A stretch of DNA of 64,000 nt, from positions 47,101,291 through 47,165,290 of the forward strand of contig CP154956.1 of the NCBI GenBank assembly GCA_039621445.1, written 5' to 3'. This DNA comes from Euglena gracilis (lineage: Eukaryota; Euglenida; Euglenophyceae; Euglenales). The notes under the pieces were generated by a model. That model was given only the letters and a program-made list of their open reading frames with translations. It did not search any database and had not been told where the DNA came from. Positions 11,056 through 22,579 of this stretch are shown piece by piece. Position numbers and translations under genes: made by a program. Each line of letters begins with the position of its first letter. The first letter of the stretch is position 1.

Positions 11056-14000
11056 CTCTGAAGAGTCTGGGGAGACAGGGCGTTTTGTAATTCCTTTCAA
11101 AATATTCGTACCACTTGTAGTTCTTGACTCACAGGCTTCTTCTTAACTCAGAAGACCCCCCCGGGGGCCCTTGAGCCAGAGGCCTGGGCAATGGGTTTGG
11201 GCACAAAGCGGAAATTTTTGGGAAACACTTTACGTAGATGGCCCAACTTTTGGGGGGGGGTCCTCGCCTAAGCCGAGGGGACCCAACCCCCCGGGGGGGG
11301 GGTCCAGCCAGCCAGCACCTTTCCACCCAGCCGGGCTGCGGACCCCCCGGGGTCCGCCGGAAAAAAGTTTGGGCCACCCCGGTGAAGCCGGGCTATAGCA
11401 CAGTTAGTACTCACCAGTCTCCTTTGTGGCCGGAAAAGATAAGCACGGCGTCTTTGGGGGAAAATGTGACAAATCAAAACAGTGCAAACAGAGCGACACA
11501 CTAAAAGAGTCCAGCTGGCATTGTCGCAGGGTTGATTGTCCCTGCCGATAACAATTAACCACAATTGCAAGTTCCTGTGATTCAACGAAATACTGTGTTG
11601 AATAGCTTGCTGCGAATCTGATTGGACTGCTGAAACAACAATGATGATTTTCAGAATTTCGGACTGGTTACTTGCAAGTAAACAAGAAAGCAGCAAGAGT
11701 GAAACCGAGACCATCAATGTGGAAGGAAACCAATTCACTGCGCACCAGATTCAGACGCTGGCGTGCATCGAGGCAGCCGCTGCGGTGTCCCCAGCCGCTC
11801 CCGCTGTTGAGGCCAACATGCCCCGAGCCAATGCCGAAACTTCTGAAATTCAGCAGCCTTCAACACGTGCCACAGGGAGGCAGGGGCCAGGGCGCCCTTG
11901 AGGATCAGGATGTGGTTGCCGGCCGGGGCGAAGGGGCGGTCAAGCGGGCCGGGGCGGCAACGCCCGCCGTCCACCGCCCGGCCCACCCCGGCCCCTCCCA
12001 ACCCTGTACCTACCCTCCCCACCCCCCGGGAAGCTGTCATCTGTGCAGGTTGGCAAATCCTGGACCCTGATAGTTTGCCGGCCCGGAAGCCTTGCAAGCG
12101 CTCGGGTATGACAATTTCCCGGAGGGGGGGGGGTAGCACTCCTCTGGCCTGCCCCCCACCCGTCACCCTCCTCAACACCCTTCCCCTGGCGGCCGGTACA
12201 GCCCCCGCGGGTACAGCACGTCCCGGAAGTCCCCCAGCGGCACGTCCCGCACGTTGGCCGCCAGCGTGCGCCCCGTGCAGGTCAGGGCGTCGCCGTGGAG
12301 GAGCCCCGCCTCCAGCAGCACCGGCGGCAGGCGGAGAGCCCCTCACCAGCAGGGGCAGCAAAGGGGGGGGGGGCGCCGCATCCAAATGGGGTTTTTTGTA
12401 AACCCCCCCGGGGGGGGGGGTCTCCCGCCACCCCTGTGTGGGACCCTTCCAAGGTCGGGCCATCTGAAGACGTTTTCCAGAACGTTTTCTGGCGCTATGC
12501 TGGAACCCACACCCATACCCCGGCGCAGGACCCCCACCAAGGGGACTGGCCCCCTGTGTGCACTGTGGCTGTTTGTTTTGGGGATTGAGTTTAAAAGTTG
12601 AAAAAACTGCCCAAGCCTAAAGTCACCAAATGGCTGCGCCATTGCTAACGGACAAACCAACGTGCGCCTGTTGAAAAAAAAAAACCGGGCGGGGGGGACG
12701 ATGCCCACCAACAGACCTGGTGGTGGGACATCGCTGAAGGGGGGCATCCCGGCCTGGGCCGCAGCACGACCGGCGTGCCGCCGATGCCATCGAGGTCCAC
12801 CATGTGGTACCGGCCGCGGGCAGGATATGAAGTGGGAGGGGGGTCTCAGACCCCCTGGGGTGGGGAAAAAAAACCAGCACAAAGCGCCAAAAATAAGAAA
12901 AAAGACACGGAGCGCAAAACTCTTTTGTGAGGGGCTATGCCCACGTTTCAGGTGATTTTTTCCTCCAAACGGACAATAAAAGATGATAAAAACAAAGTCT
13001 GCCGGCGCAAAGCGCCGGGGAAGAAAACCTTTTTGTTCCATGGGACCACAATTTTTGTTCCATGGTGGTTCCCGGCCCCCCCCCCCCGGCCCTAAGGGGG
13101 GGGTGGCCGGCCCCCCCCCCGGACAAAACCAACGCTCTCACTTCATACCCTGGCCGTGGGGGGACAGGTTGGCCAGCAGCGGGACCCGCTGGCCGATGCG
13201 GTCGAAGTCGTGGATGGAGAGCTCCACTTCCGGCCCCGGGGCCCAGCCCCCTGGGCGGGGGTCCGTTTCGGTGGCCCGGTTGTGTTCAATCGCTGTTCTA
13301 TCTTTCCCAGCAGTGGGGGGGGGTTGACAACGCTGCCCTCCATCAATTGCTGGCGCCCCGAGGCTCTGGCCCGAACGTTCCACAACCTGGTAATGATCCG
13401 GGGCGACCGTGACTTCCCTGGGGGGTCAATATCGCTCAGCGGGGTTGGTGTGTGCGGTGCTTGTGTTCCTGTGCCAGAAGTGGGCAAAATGAATGGGGGA
13501 CTGGGTTAACAGAAGGCAAAGAAGAAAAAGGAGTTGCCCTCATCGAAGCCCTGTTGGATGGAACTGCAGTGCCCACCTGGGCTGTGCTCCGTCCGCCTCG
13601 TGGGCAATGGCCAGCAGGTGGAGCACCGCGTTGGTGCTGCCGCCCACGGCGTACACCGCTGCGATGGCGTTCTCCAGCGCCGGCCGCGTGATGAGTTACC
13701 GGCAGAGCCGAACGGGACGGAACCCCCAAACAATGGACGGGGGGGGGTATCTTTGGGCATCCGAAGTAGGGGGCCATCGGAGACTATTGCTTTTTTATCT
13801 GTGGGTTATTGATTGGGCAAACTTTAAAGCTGAAAAAAGGAACCTGAAACACACTGAGTTTTACACATATTTAATGTGTTTTTTGAACTCAGTATTGCTC
13901 CGATTTGTTGCATCAATTCCTTCTGTCAACATATACTGTTTTCAGAGGATTTCGGATATTTCTTGCTTGCTGGATTTCCTTCACAGGATTGTGGCAGCAG

Positions 14001-17000
14001 GGCAAATCCAAGAACAGGAAGACCATTTGGGGGCATTTTAGGGGGGTATTGTGTTGTTATATTTTTTTTTGGGTGTGTGTGATATGGAAGGGCTTACACC
14101 CATCTACTGGAGGGGCTGACACCCATCTACCAAATTCTTTTTGAAGCTATACAAGTTTCGAATTTTTGGTCCTAAATCAATAAAAAACTTGCGTGTATCG
14201 CCTTTGGGGGGGGAACCCAATGTTGAAAGGTAGGCCGTTCCCCTTCTGGTCTGGCTGCCGGGCAGTCAGCCGAGCCCGCAGCATGGCCAGGCAGCACGTC
14301 GCGGTGGCCCGGCAGTCCGCCAGCTTGGCCGGGTTTAGCGTGTTGCCGGGCACGACCTGCACGTGGGACGAGGAGCCGGGGACCACCACCCCCAGGGCCT
14401 CCGCCGCCACGGCCATCGTGCGCCGCCGCCGGCCGGCCGGGGGTCAACAGTCCGGGGGGGGGTTGACTCATTATGTCCGCCGGGGAAACCCAGAGAGCAA
14501 ATTTCACACGTGCATTGGGGACCAACATGAAATGAGGAGATGGCGGGTTTCGTTCGGGGGACAATGGCCGAAAGGCGCCGGGACGCGTTGAAGAGTCACA
14601 TGCCAATGCCATACACCAACAGAACACACGTGCCTCCCCCCCCGTCGCCACAGCTTCCCACCACAACACCACCATTCAATACCCGGGGGGCCGGGCGGCG
14701 GGCAGGAGGTGAACATCGCGGAGCACGCCCCGGAGCCTGGCAGTGCGTGGCACTCGAGGTCATGCAGCTCCTCGATGTCCAGCAGCCCCCGGCCGAACTT
14801 CCGGGGCAGGCCACGGGGTCCACAGGGGTGGCTCAAACCAAACCCAACCAGGCAGTGCATCGGACTGGCACCCAACAGCCACATTCTGATCCCCCCCCCC
14901 CCGGGCCCCTGGGAAACTGCCGCCGGACAAATCGGTGAGCACAGAGGGAAGAGACAAGTCCCTGTGAGGACAAGCCAGCGAGTTCGGAGGTTGGAAACAA
15001 ATATCTGGACAGGTCTGGATTAAGGGAAAACGTTGGCGTTTTTTTTTTGACTCCCTGCGGAAAACAGCCGAAAATACATTTTTTATCCCATTTTTGTGAT
15101 CAGAAGCCTGAAAAATATTATGCAGATTTTTTTTTTAAACTCCTGAACAATGCACTTTGAATGGAAAAAATACATAAATAATACACAAAAATAAAATAAA
15201 TACATAAAAAATACAATAAAATAAATACAAAATAAATACATAAAATTTTTTTGGAGACAAGTCAGTGGGTACAAGGTTAGGAGACACGTACCTATGAGGA
15301 CAGATTAGCGAATGCAGAGGGTAGAGGTCAGTTTTCCAGAGAGGACAGCTTCTGGGGGGCTGGGAAAAATTTTTAGGGGTGATTTCTCGGGTTGGGTCAA
15401 GAAAGCGTTTTGAATAAACGTCGGGAAAATTTTCAGATTGATTTCAGGGTCTTTCAAGAAAAAAATTTGCACGCGTTCCTCCACTGCTGGCCCAACCCCC
15501 CGGCCTGGGCCCGATGGCCTCCATCACGGTGCCGGGGTCCGCGGCGGCCCCCCGGGCGCACGCCCCCGGCAGGGCGGCGCCGCCGTACAGCGCGAGGCCC
15601 ACCGCGTCCAGGCGGGCGAGGGGCAGGATGGCCCCCGGCACCGACTTGTCGCAGCCGCCGAGGGTGATGAGGGGCGTCGGCGAGGGTACGCGCGAGGCGG
15701 GGAGCGGCGGGTTTGCCGTGAAGGGGTGGCGGGGCGGGCGACCCACCCCCCAGGACTTGAACTCTGTGGAACACTCTCTGGGTTTGTTGCAAGACGCCCC
15801 TCAATGGTCGGGGGGGGGGCGTAAAACGATGACCGATTTTGAGCCCCCAGAAACTGGGGGTCATTCGACGTCCCAGAATGCGAAATTGAAGCAAAATATT
15901 GTCCAATATAAAATATGTTAAATTCCCGGTGCAGATCGGAAGAAAATTTGGACTTTGGAGGGATGCCCGAGATCCCCGAGATCGGTCCGAACCGTACCTG
16001 GCAGGTGGTCGGAGATGGTTTAGGCCCCACCACCGTTGCGCGGTTATGCAGCACGCCTGCACATAGCAGGCACATCCCCCTGGGCGGGGGTCGGCGTTGG
16101 TGCCTGCCGACAAGATAGTTTCCCCGTGAAAATGGGCATTTTCGGGGCCCCGGCACCTTCGGCCAGCGGGTGTGCTATAGCATTACCCACCCCAAAACCC
16201 AACCCCTGGGGGGGGGGGGCGCCCCACACTTAATTAAAAAGAAGCCAAATCGAAAATGCCCTACCCCCCTGCCGAACCTCCCCTGGGGGTGCAAAAGACT
16301 TCAAAAGAAGCCTGCTTCCAAGGCTTCCAAGCTGTACCCCCTCTGGTCGTACGCCACCTCCACACAATCTGCAATTAGGTCACGGGAGGGGAGAGAGTAC
16401 CTCATGGCGGCGGTGCCTTGGCCCCCAGGGGCCCGCGGATAATGAAATGCGGGGCGTGCACCCCCTGAAAGGCGGGCCGGGGGTATCGGTGGCGACCGGG
16501 GCGCTAATCGCACCGGTGGACTGCACGGGCGAATGCGGGCCCCGCCGCTGGTCTGGGCCCGGTCGCCGGCCCCTGGCCGGGACAGGCCGTCGGAGACGAC
16601 GGGGACGAACGAGACCATCGCCTTGGCCCCCTCCGCCTCCAGCTGCCGGGCCACCGCCCACGCCAGCTCGTCGAAGCGGTGGTTGCACGCCGCCAGGGCC
16701 GCTCGTGGACCGCACGGCGACCCGTTCGTTGTGCACGACCCCGGTGATGCAAAAACCATGAGACATCCGGCCCAGAGCGCTGGGGGAAAGAAGGTTTGGT
16801 CAAGACCCCCTCTCCCTGGGCGGCGGGTGGGGACCATACTTCAGGGCGCCTTCGTTGTAAAAGGCGTGCCGCCCCAGCCAAACTCCCCATTGCTTTCCGA
16901 CGGGTGTCACTTTCCACTTTCAAAGAACCAATCCCCCCCCCCCTCCAGGAAGAGGGGTCGGTCACTCTTGCCGAGTGGGACAAGGTAGCCCAAACTCAAT

Positions 17001-17914
17001 GGATTTTGCCCCCCCCCCCAAATTTCCGGCAAGTCCAAAACCTGGTCGCTCCTGTCCAACGACCATGGGGTCCAGAGTTGAAAACCAGTCAGTCACCTTC
17101 CTACAAAGGAATTTTTTACCAAAATTGGAGATGGAAAAATTTGGCGGTATGGGCCGAAACGATACAAAACTATTTGGTAAGATTCCCAGCAAAAGAACGT
17201 TTGAGAAAAATTGGCTGACTGCCTAAAAAATCACTGAGATGTTTGTGAGGGATCTACGGTTGGACAAAAATTCATCAGCCTTTTTTTTAATCAAAAAATA
17301 TAATTAATTGCACCAATGTGGAATTATGAAAAAAATACAAATGGTTATTCCATGCAAAAATTGAAGACCTCTCTACCATCAAAACAAAAATTAGGAACTT
17401 TCTTGGGTTGTCTTTCAATTTCAAAAAGGGGGTTCTGAAACACCAAAACAAGAAACCCAGGGAGTTCTAAATTCGGGAAACTTGGGAACTTGGAAAGGGG
17501 CTTCAATGTGCAGAAACCGTGCAGAAAAAGTTGAGCTGGTTTCCGATTTTCGACTTTCACTTCCAGCCGTTGCCCCAAGCCATGGCCGGCCCTGCCGCGG
17601 CATGGCGCTGTGGTACGCCGCCACCACCGCCACCACTGGTTTCCGCATATCGCCTGACGTCCAGCCCACCGCGCGCAGGTTGGCGCGGGCGGCGCTCAGC
17701 TTCACATTGCCAGGGGCCTCCTGTGGCTGGGCCGGGTCGCCGGTCAACCCCTTGCCGGCAGGGCGGGGCCGGTCCCAGCGATGGAAAGCCCCGGCAGGTT
17801 GTGGGCGGGCGAGAAGCGGGTTTGGGAGCGTCGTAGGATTCTGGTGTCGAACTTTGCAGCCACGCCCTGCCCGCTGATCCACTTGTCCGCCACGGCATCG
17901 TGGGGCTGCGCCAT
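9033..17914 (-). CDS. ilvD: Dihydroxy-acid dehydratase (DHAD), at least 16 exons with nonconventional introns
   Basis: DHAD (EC 4.2.1.9) removes water from dihydroxy-acids to give the 2-keto acids of valine and isoleucine, using an iron-sulfur cluster. Exons, 5' to 3': 17873-17914, 17598-17789, 16580-16687, 16346-16420, 15511-15674, 14704-14801, 14249-14421, 13588-13695, 13156-13236, 12760-12815, 12192-12322, 11894-11925, 10617-10829, about 10305-10331, 9275 to about 9403, and 9033-9128. Family signatures appear in order: [159 protein letters not shown] and the end [15 protein letters not shown], stop at 9033. The three family cysteines for the cluster have counterparts (PCN, GGCDK, GAC). The exon for the DGRFSGG motif was not found. 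The N-terminus ([12 protein letters not shown]) does not look like a transit peptide. No intron located has clean GT-AG ends. Confidence 0.95.
9600..9705. repeat. AATAAGACCCCCC repeats (C-run terminal motif family)
   Basis: Four direct copies of AATAAGACC followed by a C-run lie within 100 bp. The motif parallels ATAATACCCC, TATAAACCCC and GAATAGAAGCCCC ends elsewhere in the window. Confidence 0.7.
10893..11051. repeat. (AC)n array within a DHAD intron
   Basis: About 160 bp of CA repeats with interruptions (CACC, AAAC, CCCAC). It lies between the 10617-10829 and 11894-11925 exons. Confidence 0.95.
11160..11400 (-). repeat. CAGCGGACC/GCTGGCTGG dispersed repeat, short reverse copy
   Basis: GGGGGGTCCAGCCAGCCAGCACCTTTCCACCCAGCCGGGCTGCGGACCCC is the reverse of the shared core at about 44980-45070. 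It lies in a DHAD intron. Confidence 0.6.
16040..16240. repeat. GCCTGCC dispersed repeat, copy 1, in a DHAD intron
   Basis: It shares the order of motifs with 22050-22300 and 28470-28715: TAGCAGGCAC, a C/G-run pair, TTTCCCCGTGAAAATGG, CCCCGGCACCTTCGGC, then TGTGCTATAGCA. This is the most diverged copy. It lies inside the intron between exons 15511-15674 and 16346-16420. Confidence 0.65.
16880..17100. repeat. TCAGTCAC dispersed repeat, diverged copy
   Basis: GTGTCACTTTCCACTTTCAAAG, CTCAATGGATTTTG and GGGGTCCAGAGTTGAAAACCAGTCAGTCACC match the order in 45792-46105 and 59511-59888. It lies in the DHAD intron between 16687 and 17598. Confidence 0.65.
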
Positions 17915-17939
17915 CGCGGTAACGCCCCGCCAGGCACAG

Positions 17940-17980
17940 CGACAGGCCCTGGCTCCTGTGGGGGTGGATAGGGGGTGGGG
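17940..17980 (-). promoter_or_regulatory. Candidate spliced-leader acceptor upstream of the DHAD start
   Basis: Reading the minus strand, a pyrimidine-rich run (CACCCCTCGCCCCCACCCCC, TATCCACCCCCACAG) ends in AG at 17957-17956, 42 bases before the ATG at 17914. Euglenozoans add a spliced leader to most mRNAs at such sites. This is inferred from position only. Confidence 0.35.
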
Positions 17981-17989
17981 GCGAGGGGT

Positions 17990-19025
17990 GGGCTACAAAG
18001 AGGGGGGGGGGTGACTCTCTCTGACATATCTGATGCCAATAGAAAATGATTTTTTTTTGGCTCCTTCGCACTTTGGTTGAGTGAAATCTGCCTCAAACTC
18101 CACACGGTATTGAAGATAAAAGTAGGAATCATACATATGTACACACCCCCTGTTCTAAATGAACGTTTCCTGTTTGGGCTGCAATTTTTGTTGATTTAGT
18201 GTTCGTTGCACATACATCCATGCCTGCATGCACATACACATTGCTTGTGTACACATGCAGACACATGCTTGCATTCATATATGCAAAACTGTACATGCAT
18301 TGTTACATCATTTAATAAACACAGACTTTGAACAACAACACCACCCCCACCAACACCAATTTTTCTTTTGAAATAAATATCCTTTCGTGCGTTGTCAAAC
18401 CAAAAACACACCTGGAAACTATGTTTCCCCCTATTATGATTGGAGGGCCAATGATGGTGTTGGTCCCCGGTCTCCAAAAGACAGCCAAAAGAGGTGAACT
18501 GGTGCTACCCCATTGCACCTTTCCGACCTTGGATTGTCTTTGGCCAAAGAGAGCCATTTTGGGTCAAAAGTTTGATTCCCCCAAAATACCTCAAAACCCT
18601 TTGGGATTTGAAGGAAACCCCGGCAGGCAAACGTGAAGCCCTTGGGAAACCTCTGACCACAGGTGGAGACCCCCAGCCCAGGCATCCTCCATGCCCTCAA
18701 AAAAACCAGACAGAAAGACACACACAGAAATGCACAGACGTGCATCTATTCATGCAGAGGGACAGATAGAGGGCTACACCCCCACGGACCAACATGGTCC
18801 TGCGCATGCATGAAGCTTGCCAAACCCCAGGGGAGCCACCATGCTGTGCGCTGAATATAATCCCAAACACAACAAATACATCCAATTACAATCACAGCCA
18901 CATGAATTATCGTGTTGGTAAATTATCAACGCTGACACCACACAGATATGCACATGGGTGCATTGGTATGTATGTGCACCAGGGAAAAGCAGTGGATAGA
19001 TGGAGGGTGAGGGTCGGCAAATGTG
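17990..19025. other. Spacer between DHAD and the BTB-like gene
   Basis: AT-richer sequence with many ACACAT/CATGCA words around 18200-18310 and no exon-like segment. It should contain the 3' untranslated region of the gene ending at 19026. Confidence 0.4.
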
Positions 19026-22000
19026 TCAGTGTGGGAATTGTAGAACTAGCAGCAACTCATGTATGCGACTACAACATGGGGACAGTGCTTGGGATGCTGG
19101 TAAGGAGTGCCGGGACAGACGGAACACGAAGGCTGTTGGCTTTGACGACATATGGGAGATTGCGGTGAGCAGGAGGAGGCAGGGGGCGGTGGAGGGCGAC
19201 AGGGAACAGACAGGTGAAGTTCTGACCACAGCGGATAACTTGCTCTTCTTCCCCTTCGGCTTCGGGGTCTGCGTCGTGCGGGGCGGCTCCGGGAGGGCGG
19301 GGGGCGGGCTGGGGGAGCGGGTGTGCTGTGCGGGCCATGCGCTGGCGGGCCGTGGGAGGGGCAGCTCGTGCGTCAGGTACACGAGCTGCCCGTACACCTG
19401 GGGGCCGGGTGGGGGGGGGGCATCCGGTGGTGCCTGCCGGGTGGAGCCGCACGGGGGGATCAATGTGCTACTGCCCATTGGGGTGCGATGCTTCCCGTTT
19501 GATTCAAAACTTTCTGTGCGGGTTTCAAATCCGCCGTCTGGGAGGCAAACACGCCGAGTGTTGCGGGATGGAATTGTCCCAACCAGTCTTGGGGCTCGCA
19601 GGCCGGCATCGCCTCCTGAATGACTCCAGGCGGCAGAGACGGAAGAACAACACCTCGAAAGACGACAGCTGCAACTCGTTCGTGCCAAAGGAATTTGGCC
19701 CGGTTTGCAGGACTCGCAGGAACCTGAGCGAAAAAAGAGAGGCACTTTCTTGTGCATGTCCACTGACTGTAGCCATTGCCCAACCTCAGGCCAACCTAAG
19801 TCTAGGATTTTCGGATCACATCAACTTCGGGAAGTTGGGGTATATAAACACATAAGAACCAGGAGCCAATGCAGGTGGTACAATATTGAGAGGTTGGAAA
19901 TGCTGAAAATCTAAATTCTCCTTCTCAAGAAATTTCTCAAGGTGACACGTCAAACGCCCCCCCCCCCCCCACACCGGTAACATGTACGGTCCGCTTCCTT
20001 CTCGGCGCCCTTCGGCCCCTCCAGCAGCCAGTACCCCACGGAGTGGAACTTGTTCAGCGTCGTGTCGTTGACGTGGCGCTTCAGGCAAGTCCATGCCTTG
20101 CCGTCCAGGGACCCCTGCGGAGTGTGGCGTGTTGGGGTGAGTTTGACAGTGTGCAAAGCAGAAAGAGAGGGAGGTCAGCTGGAGGAATAGAGAGTGCGTT
20201 GACTTGGAGCAGAAAAAAATACATTTCAGGGTCACAAGGGTGGAAAACAAGATCAGCCACTCCTCCCACCGTCACACAACTGCTGTGAGACACCAGCGCA
20301 CCTGCAGCTCCCAGTGCCGCGGGTAGAAGCCAGCGTACATTGGGTGTCTGGAGGCGAAGGAGTAGCACTTGGGGATGACGAGGTGGTTGCAGAAATCGAA
20401 CTGGATCCAGGAGCCTGGCCGGTCTGGTGTGAAATGCAACGGGTGCCAGAAAAAACCCGCAAGAGGCATTGGGTGACTGAAATGACAGGGGTCCCGCCAG
20501 CACCCACCACAGGTATCTAGCTTGGTGAAGCCAACGGGACCCCCGACATTGTTTCCACCGCAGATGGCCCATACCTGTCATACCATGCGGAGGGGAGGGG
20601 GGAGGCACCCACATTCCCAACAACACCCACCACCCGCACACCATGGGTGATGAAGTAGCCGACATACGCCGTGGCCACGTCCGCCGCCTTGCCAGGGCCG
20701 TACGCAGAGGACGTGCGGACGTCCAGCAGCCTGGGAAGGGGACCGTTTGTGGTGTTGGTCAGGCTGCCTGGGCTGGCAGGCGGGGCCACATGTGGGTGTC
20801 GGGGGTGGGACGGGGGCTGGCGGCACACCGGTGGTCCAGCATCTGTGCTGGGTTGCGCCACGGTTGGGTGCCGTAGACGCAACCTGCGCCGGTGGGGGTT
20901 GTGCTGGCTGGGGCAGGGGAGGGGGGAGACACAACGGGTGGCCACGTGACAGGGTATTGGCGGGGGGGGGGGGGGGGGAGGGACACCGAGGAAATAAACG
21001 ATGCCGGGGCACTCGCGCACGGCGATGTGCTCCGCGTGGGCCTTCGTGCTGCCAACCGCCCCCTGCCGACCAGAGGGATGGAATGGACGGGTCAGGCTTT
21101 GGGGAGGCATCACACAGGTGAAGGGAGCATCCTAAGAGGCGCTCAGCACCACGCAGGGCGGATGGTATGGGGTCACACGCGACACACACCCCAAACCCCA
21201 AAAGGCGACACACAAAAAAACCAAAAAAATGAAAAACCGTTCGATTCAGCGGGTTTTGATGGGGCTGGGTGTCAGAAAATATTCCAAAACTATGGCTTGA
21301 TTCGTTATGTGCGGTGAGTAGCGCCTTCCTGGGCATTCAAAAGCACTCTGAGCAGGGCTACGGGAAGGCCTGGCGGGGGCTGGTCGGACCCAGAAGTGGG
21401 GGGTTGGGTTGACTCCCCTCCACCACAGTGCTGCACAAAGAAAATTCCTTTGGAGGTGAAGGTGCCGAAGGAATTCTGTTTGACCTAAAAAATCGGCGCG
21501 CCGGAAATGCAGCAAGGGCTGGTGGGGGCGGTGGTCGGACCCCGCCCACCCACCAGGATGAATGTGGGGGTGGGGTCAACCCCCCCCCCCCACCCACAAA
21601 GTTTCGAGGATTCCTGTCCAGCCCTGATTCTGAGACACCCCCTTCGCCCCTCGGGGTTGGTCAAATCCAGCCTGCCCAACGATGCCACACAGCTTCTCAC
21701 CACACAAAAAAAATTCCTCCACCAGTGCTGATCCATTTATTCTTCTTTTTTTCAATTTCATGGGGGAGTAGCAGAAGTTGCCATCTTTCTCCGTCATCTG
21801 ATCGGACCTTGAATCGAGCAAGACCTCCCAAACCAAAGGGAGGGCTCTCTTCATGAAAAATTCTCCCCACAAACTTCACACTTGAAGCAAACGGCGAAAA
21901 ACATTTCCCACAATGCCCATTGCGGCTCCAAGGTCGGCTGCCGGTGTGCCGTGCTCACATTGGCATAGTTTTTTTCTTGGAATTGGATTCGCTGGGGAAC

Positions 22001-22565
22001 ACCACTGACTGTCGGGTGCATGCTTGTGCTTACCGACCGGGGGGGAGGGGGGTGGGTGGGTGTTATAGGGTGCCTGCCCCTAGCAGGCACCCCCCCCCCC
22101 CGGGGGGATGGGGTCCGGGGGAACCCAGAAAATTTTCATTGAAAATGGCCTTTTCCGGGCCCCCGGTGCCTTTGGCGCCGGGGTCGGAGGGGGGTGCCTG
22201 CTATGGGCAGGCACCCCCCCCAAAACCCCACCTCCGGGGGGGGGGGTCGGATCGGGTGCTATGGGGTGCCTGCCCATAGCACCCCCCCCCCCCCCCGGGG
22301 GGGGGGGACCCGACCAAGCACAAGACAAAACGTGCGCTGTGCGCAGTCCCGCCGGTGCGGGACCGCCCCACCAAGCCACCCATCTGCATTCACACAGACA
22401 CGACCACACACGTGGAGGAAAGAGATGTGGGAGTCGGTGGGGCAGTCCTCGCTGCGGACGTAGTACCGCACCTCGCGGCTGTGGAGGGTGCACTTCGGGT
22501 GGGAGAACAGCTCGTCGGCCAGCGTCCCGAGCCCGTACTTCTCGGCCTCTTTGGCCAGCCGCAGG
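19026..22565 (-). CDS. BTB-like protein with an APC10/discoidin-type domain; 5' end not found
   Basis: Exons, 5' to 3': about 22424-22565, 20987-21048, about 20640-20730, 20302-20423, 19975-20114, 19654-19723, and 19026-19397 (TGA at 19026). The first (SLRLAKEAEKYGLGTLADEL) resembles the end of a BTB domain. The next begins with a linker and CPGIVYFLG. Then follow a jelly-roll domain of the kind found after BTB domains and in APC10/DOC proteins: SSAYGPGKAADVA, GSWIQFDFCNHLVIPKCYSF, YPRHWELQ-GSLDGKAWTCL, YR-FLRVLQTGPNSFGTNELQ, LSSFE-VYGQL. A Pro-rich basic tail (TPKPKGKKSKLS) ends the protein. Most introns here are plain GT-AG (after ELQ, after CYR, after SSFE), unlike DHAD. The join after YFLG needs a TG-AG reading. 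BTB proteins are usually adaptors for Cullin-3 ubiquitin ligases, which would suit this one, but no partner can be read from the sequence. Exons at 24.4-25.0 kb may belong to its 5' part. Confidence 0.75.
22050..22305. repeat. GCCTGCC dispersed repeat, copy 2
   Basis: Three GGTGCCTGCC/GGCAGGCACC hairpins separated by G/C-runs, with CAGAAAATTTTCATTGAAAA and GGTGCCTTTGGCGCCGGGG between them. It lies in the intron between the BTB-like exon at 22424 and the one at 20987. Confidence 0.85.
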
Positions 22566-22579
22566 CTGCAATCCAGGAG

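Noticed and set aside
10844-12191. Direct join of DHAD exon 12192-12322 to 10843, which is in frame
   Set aside because: It drops the conserved ILKG part; the small exon 11894-11925 restores GNLAP exactly, so two introns fit better than one.
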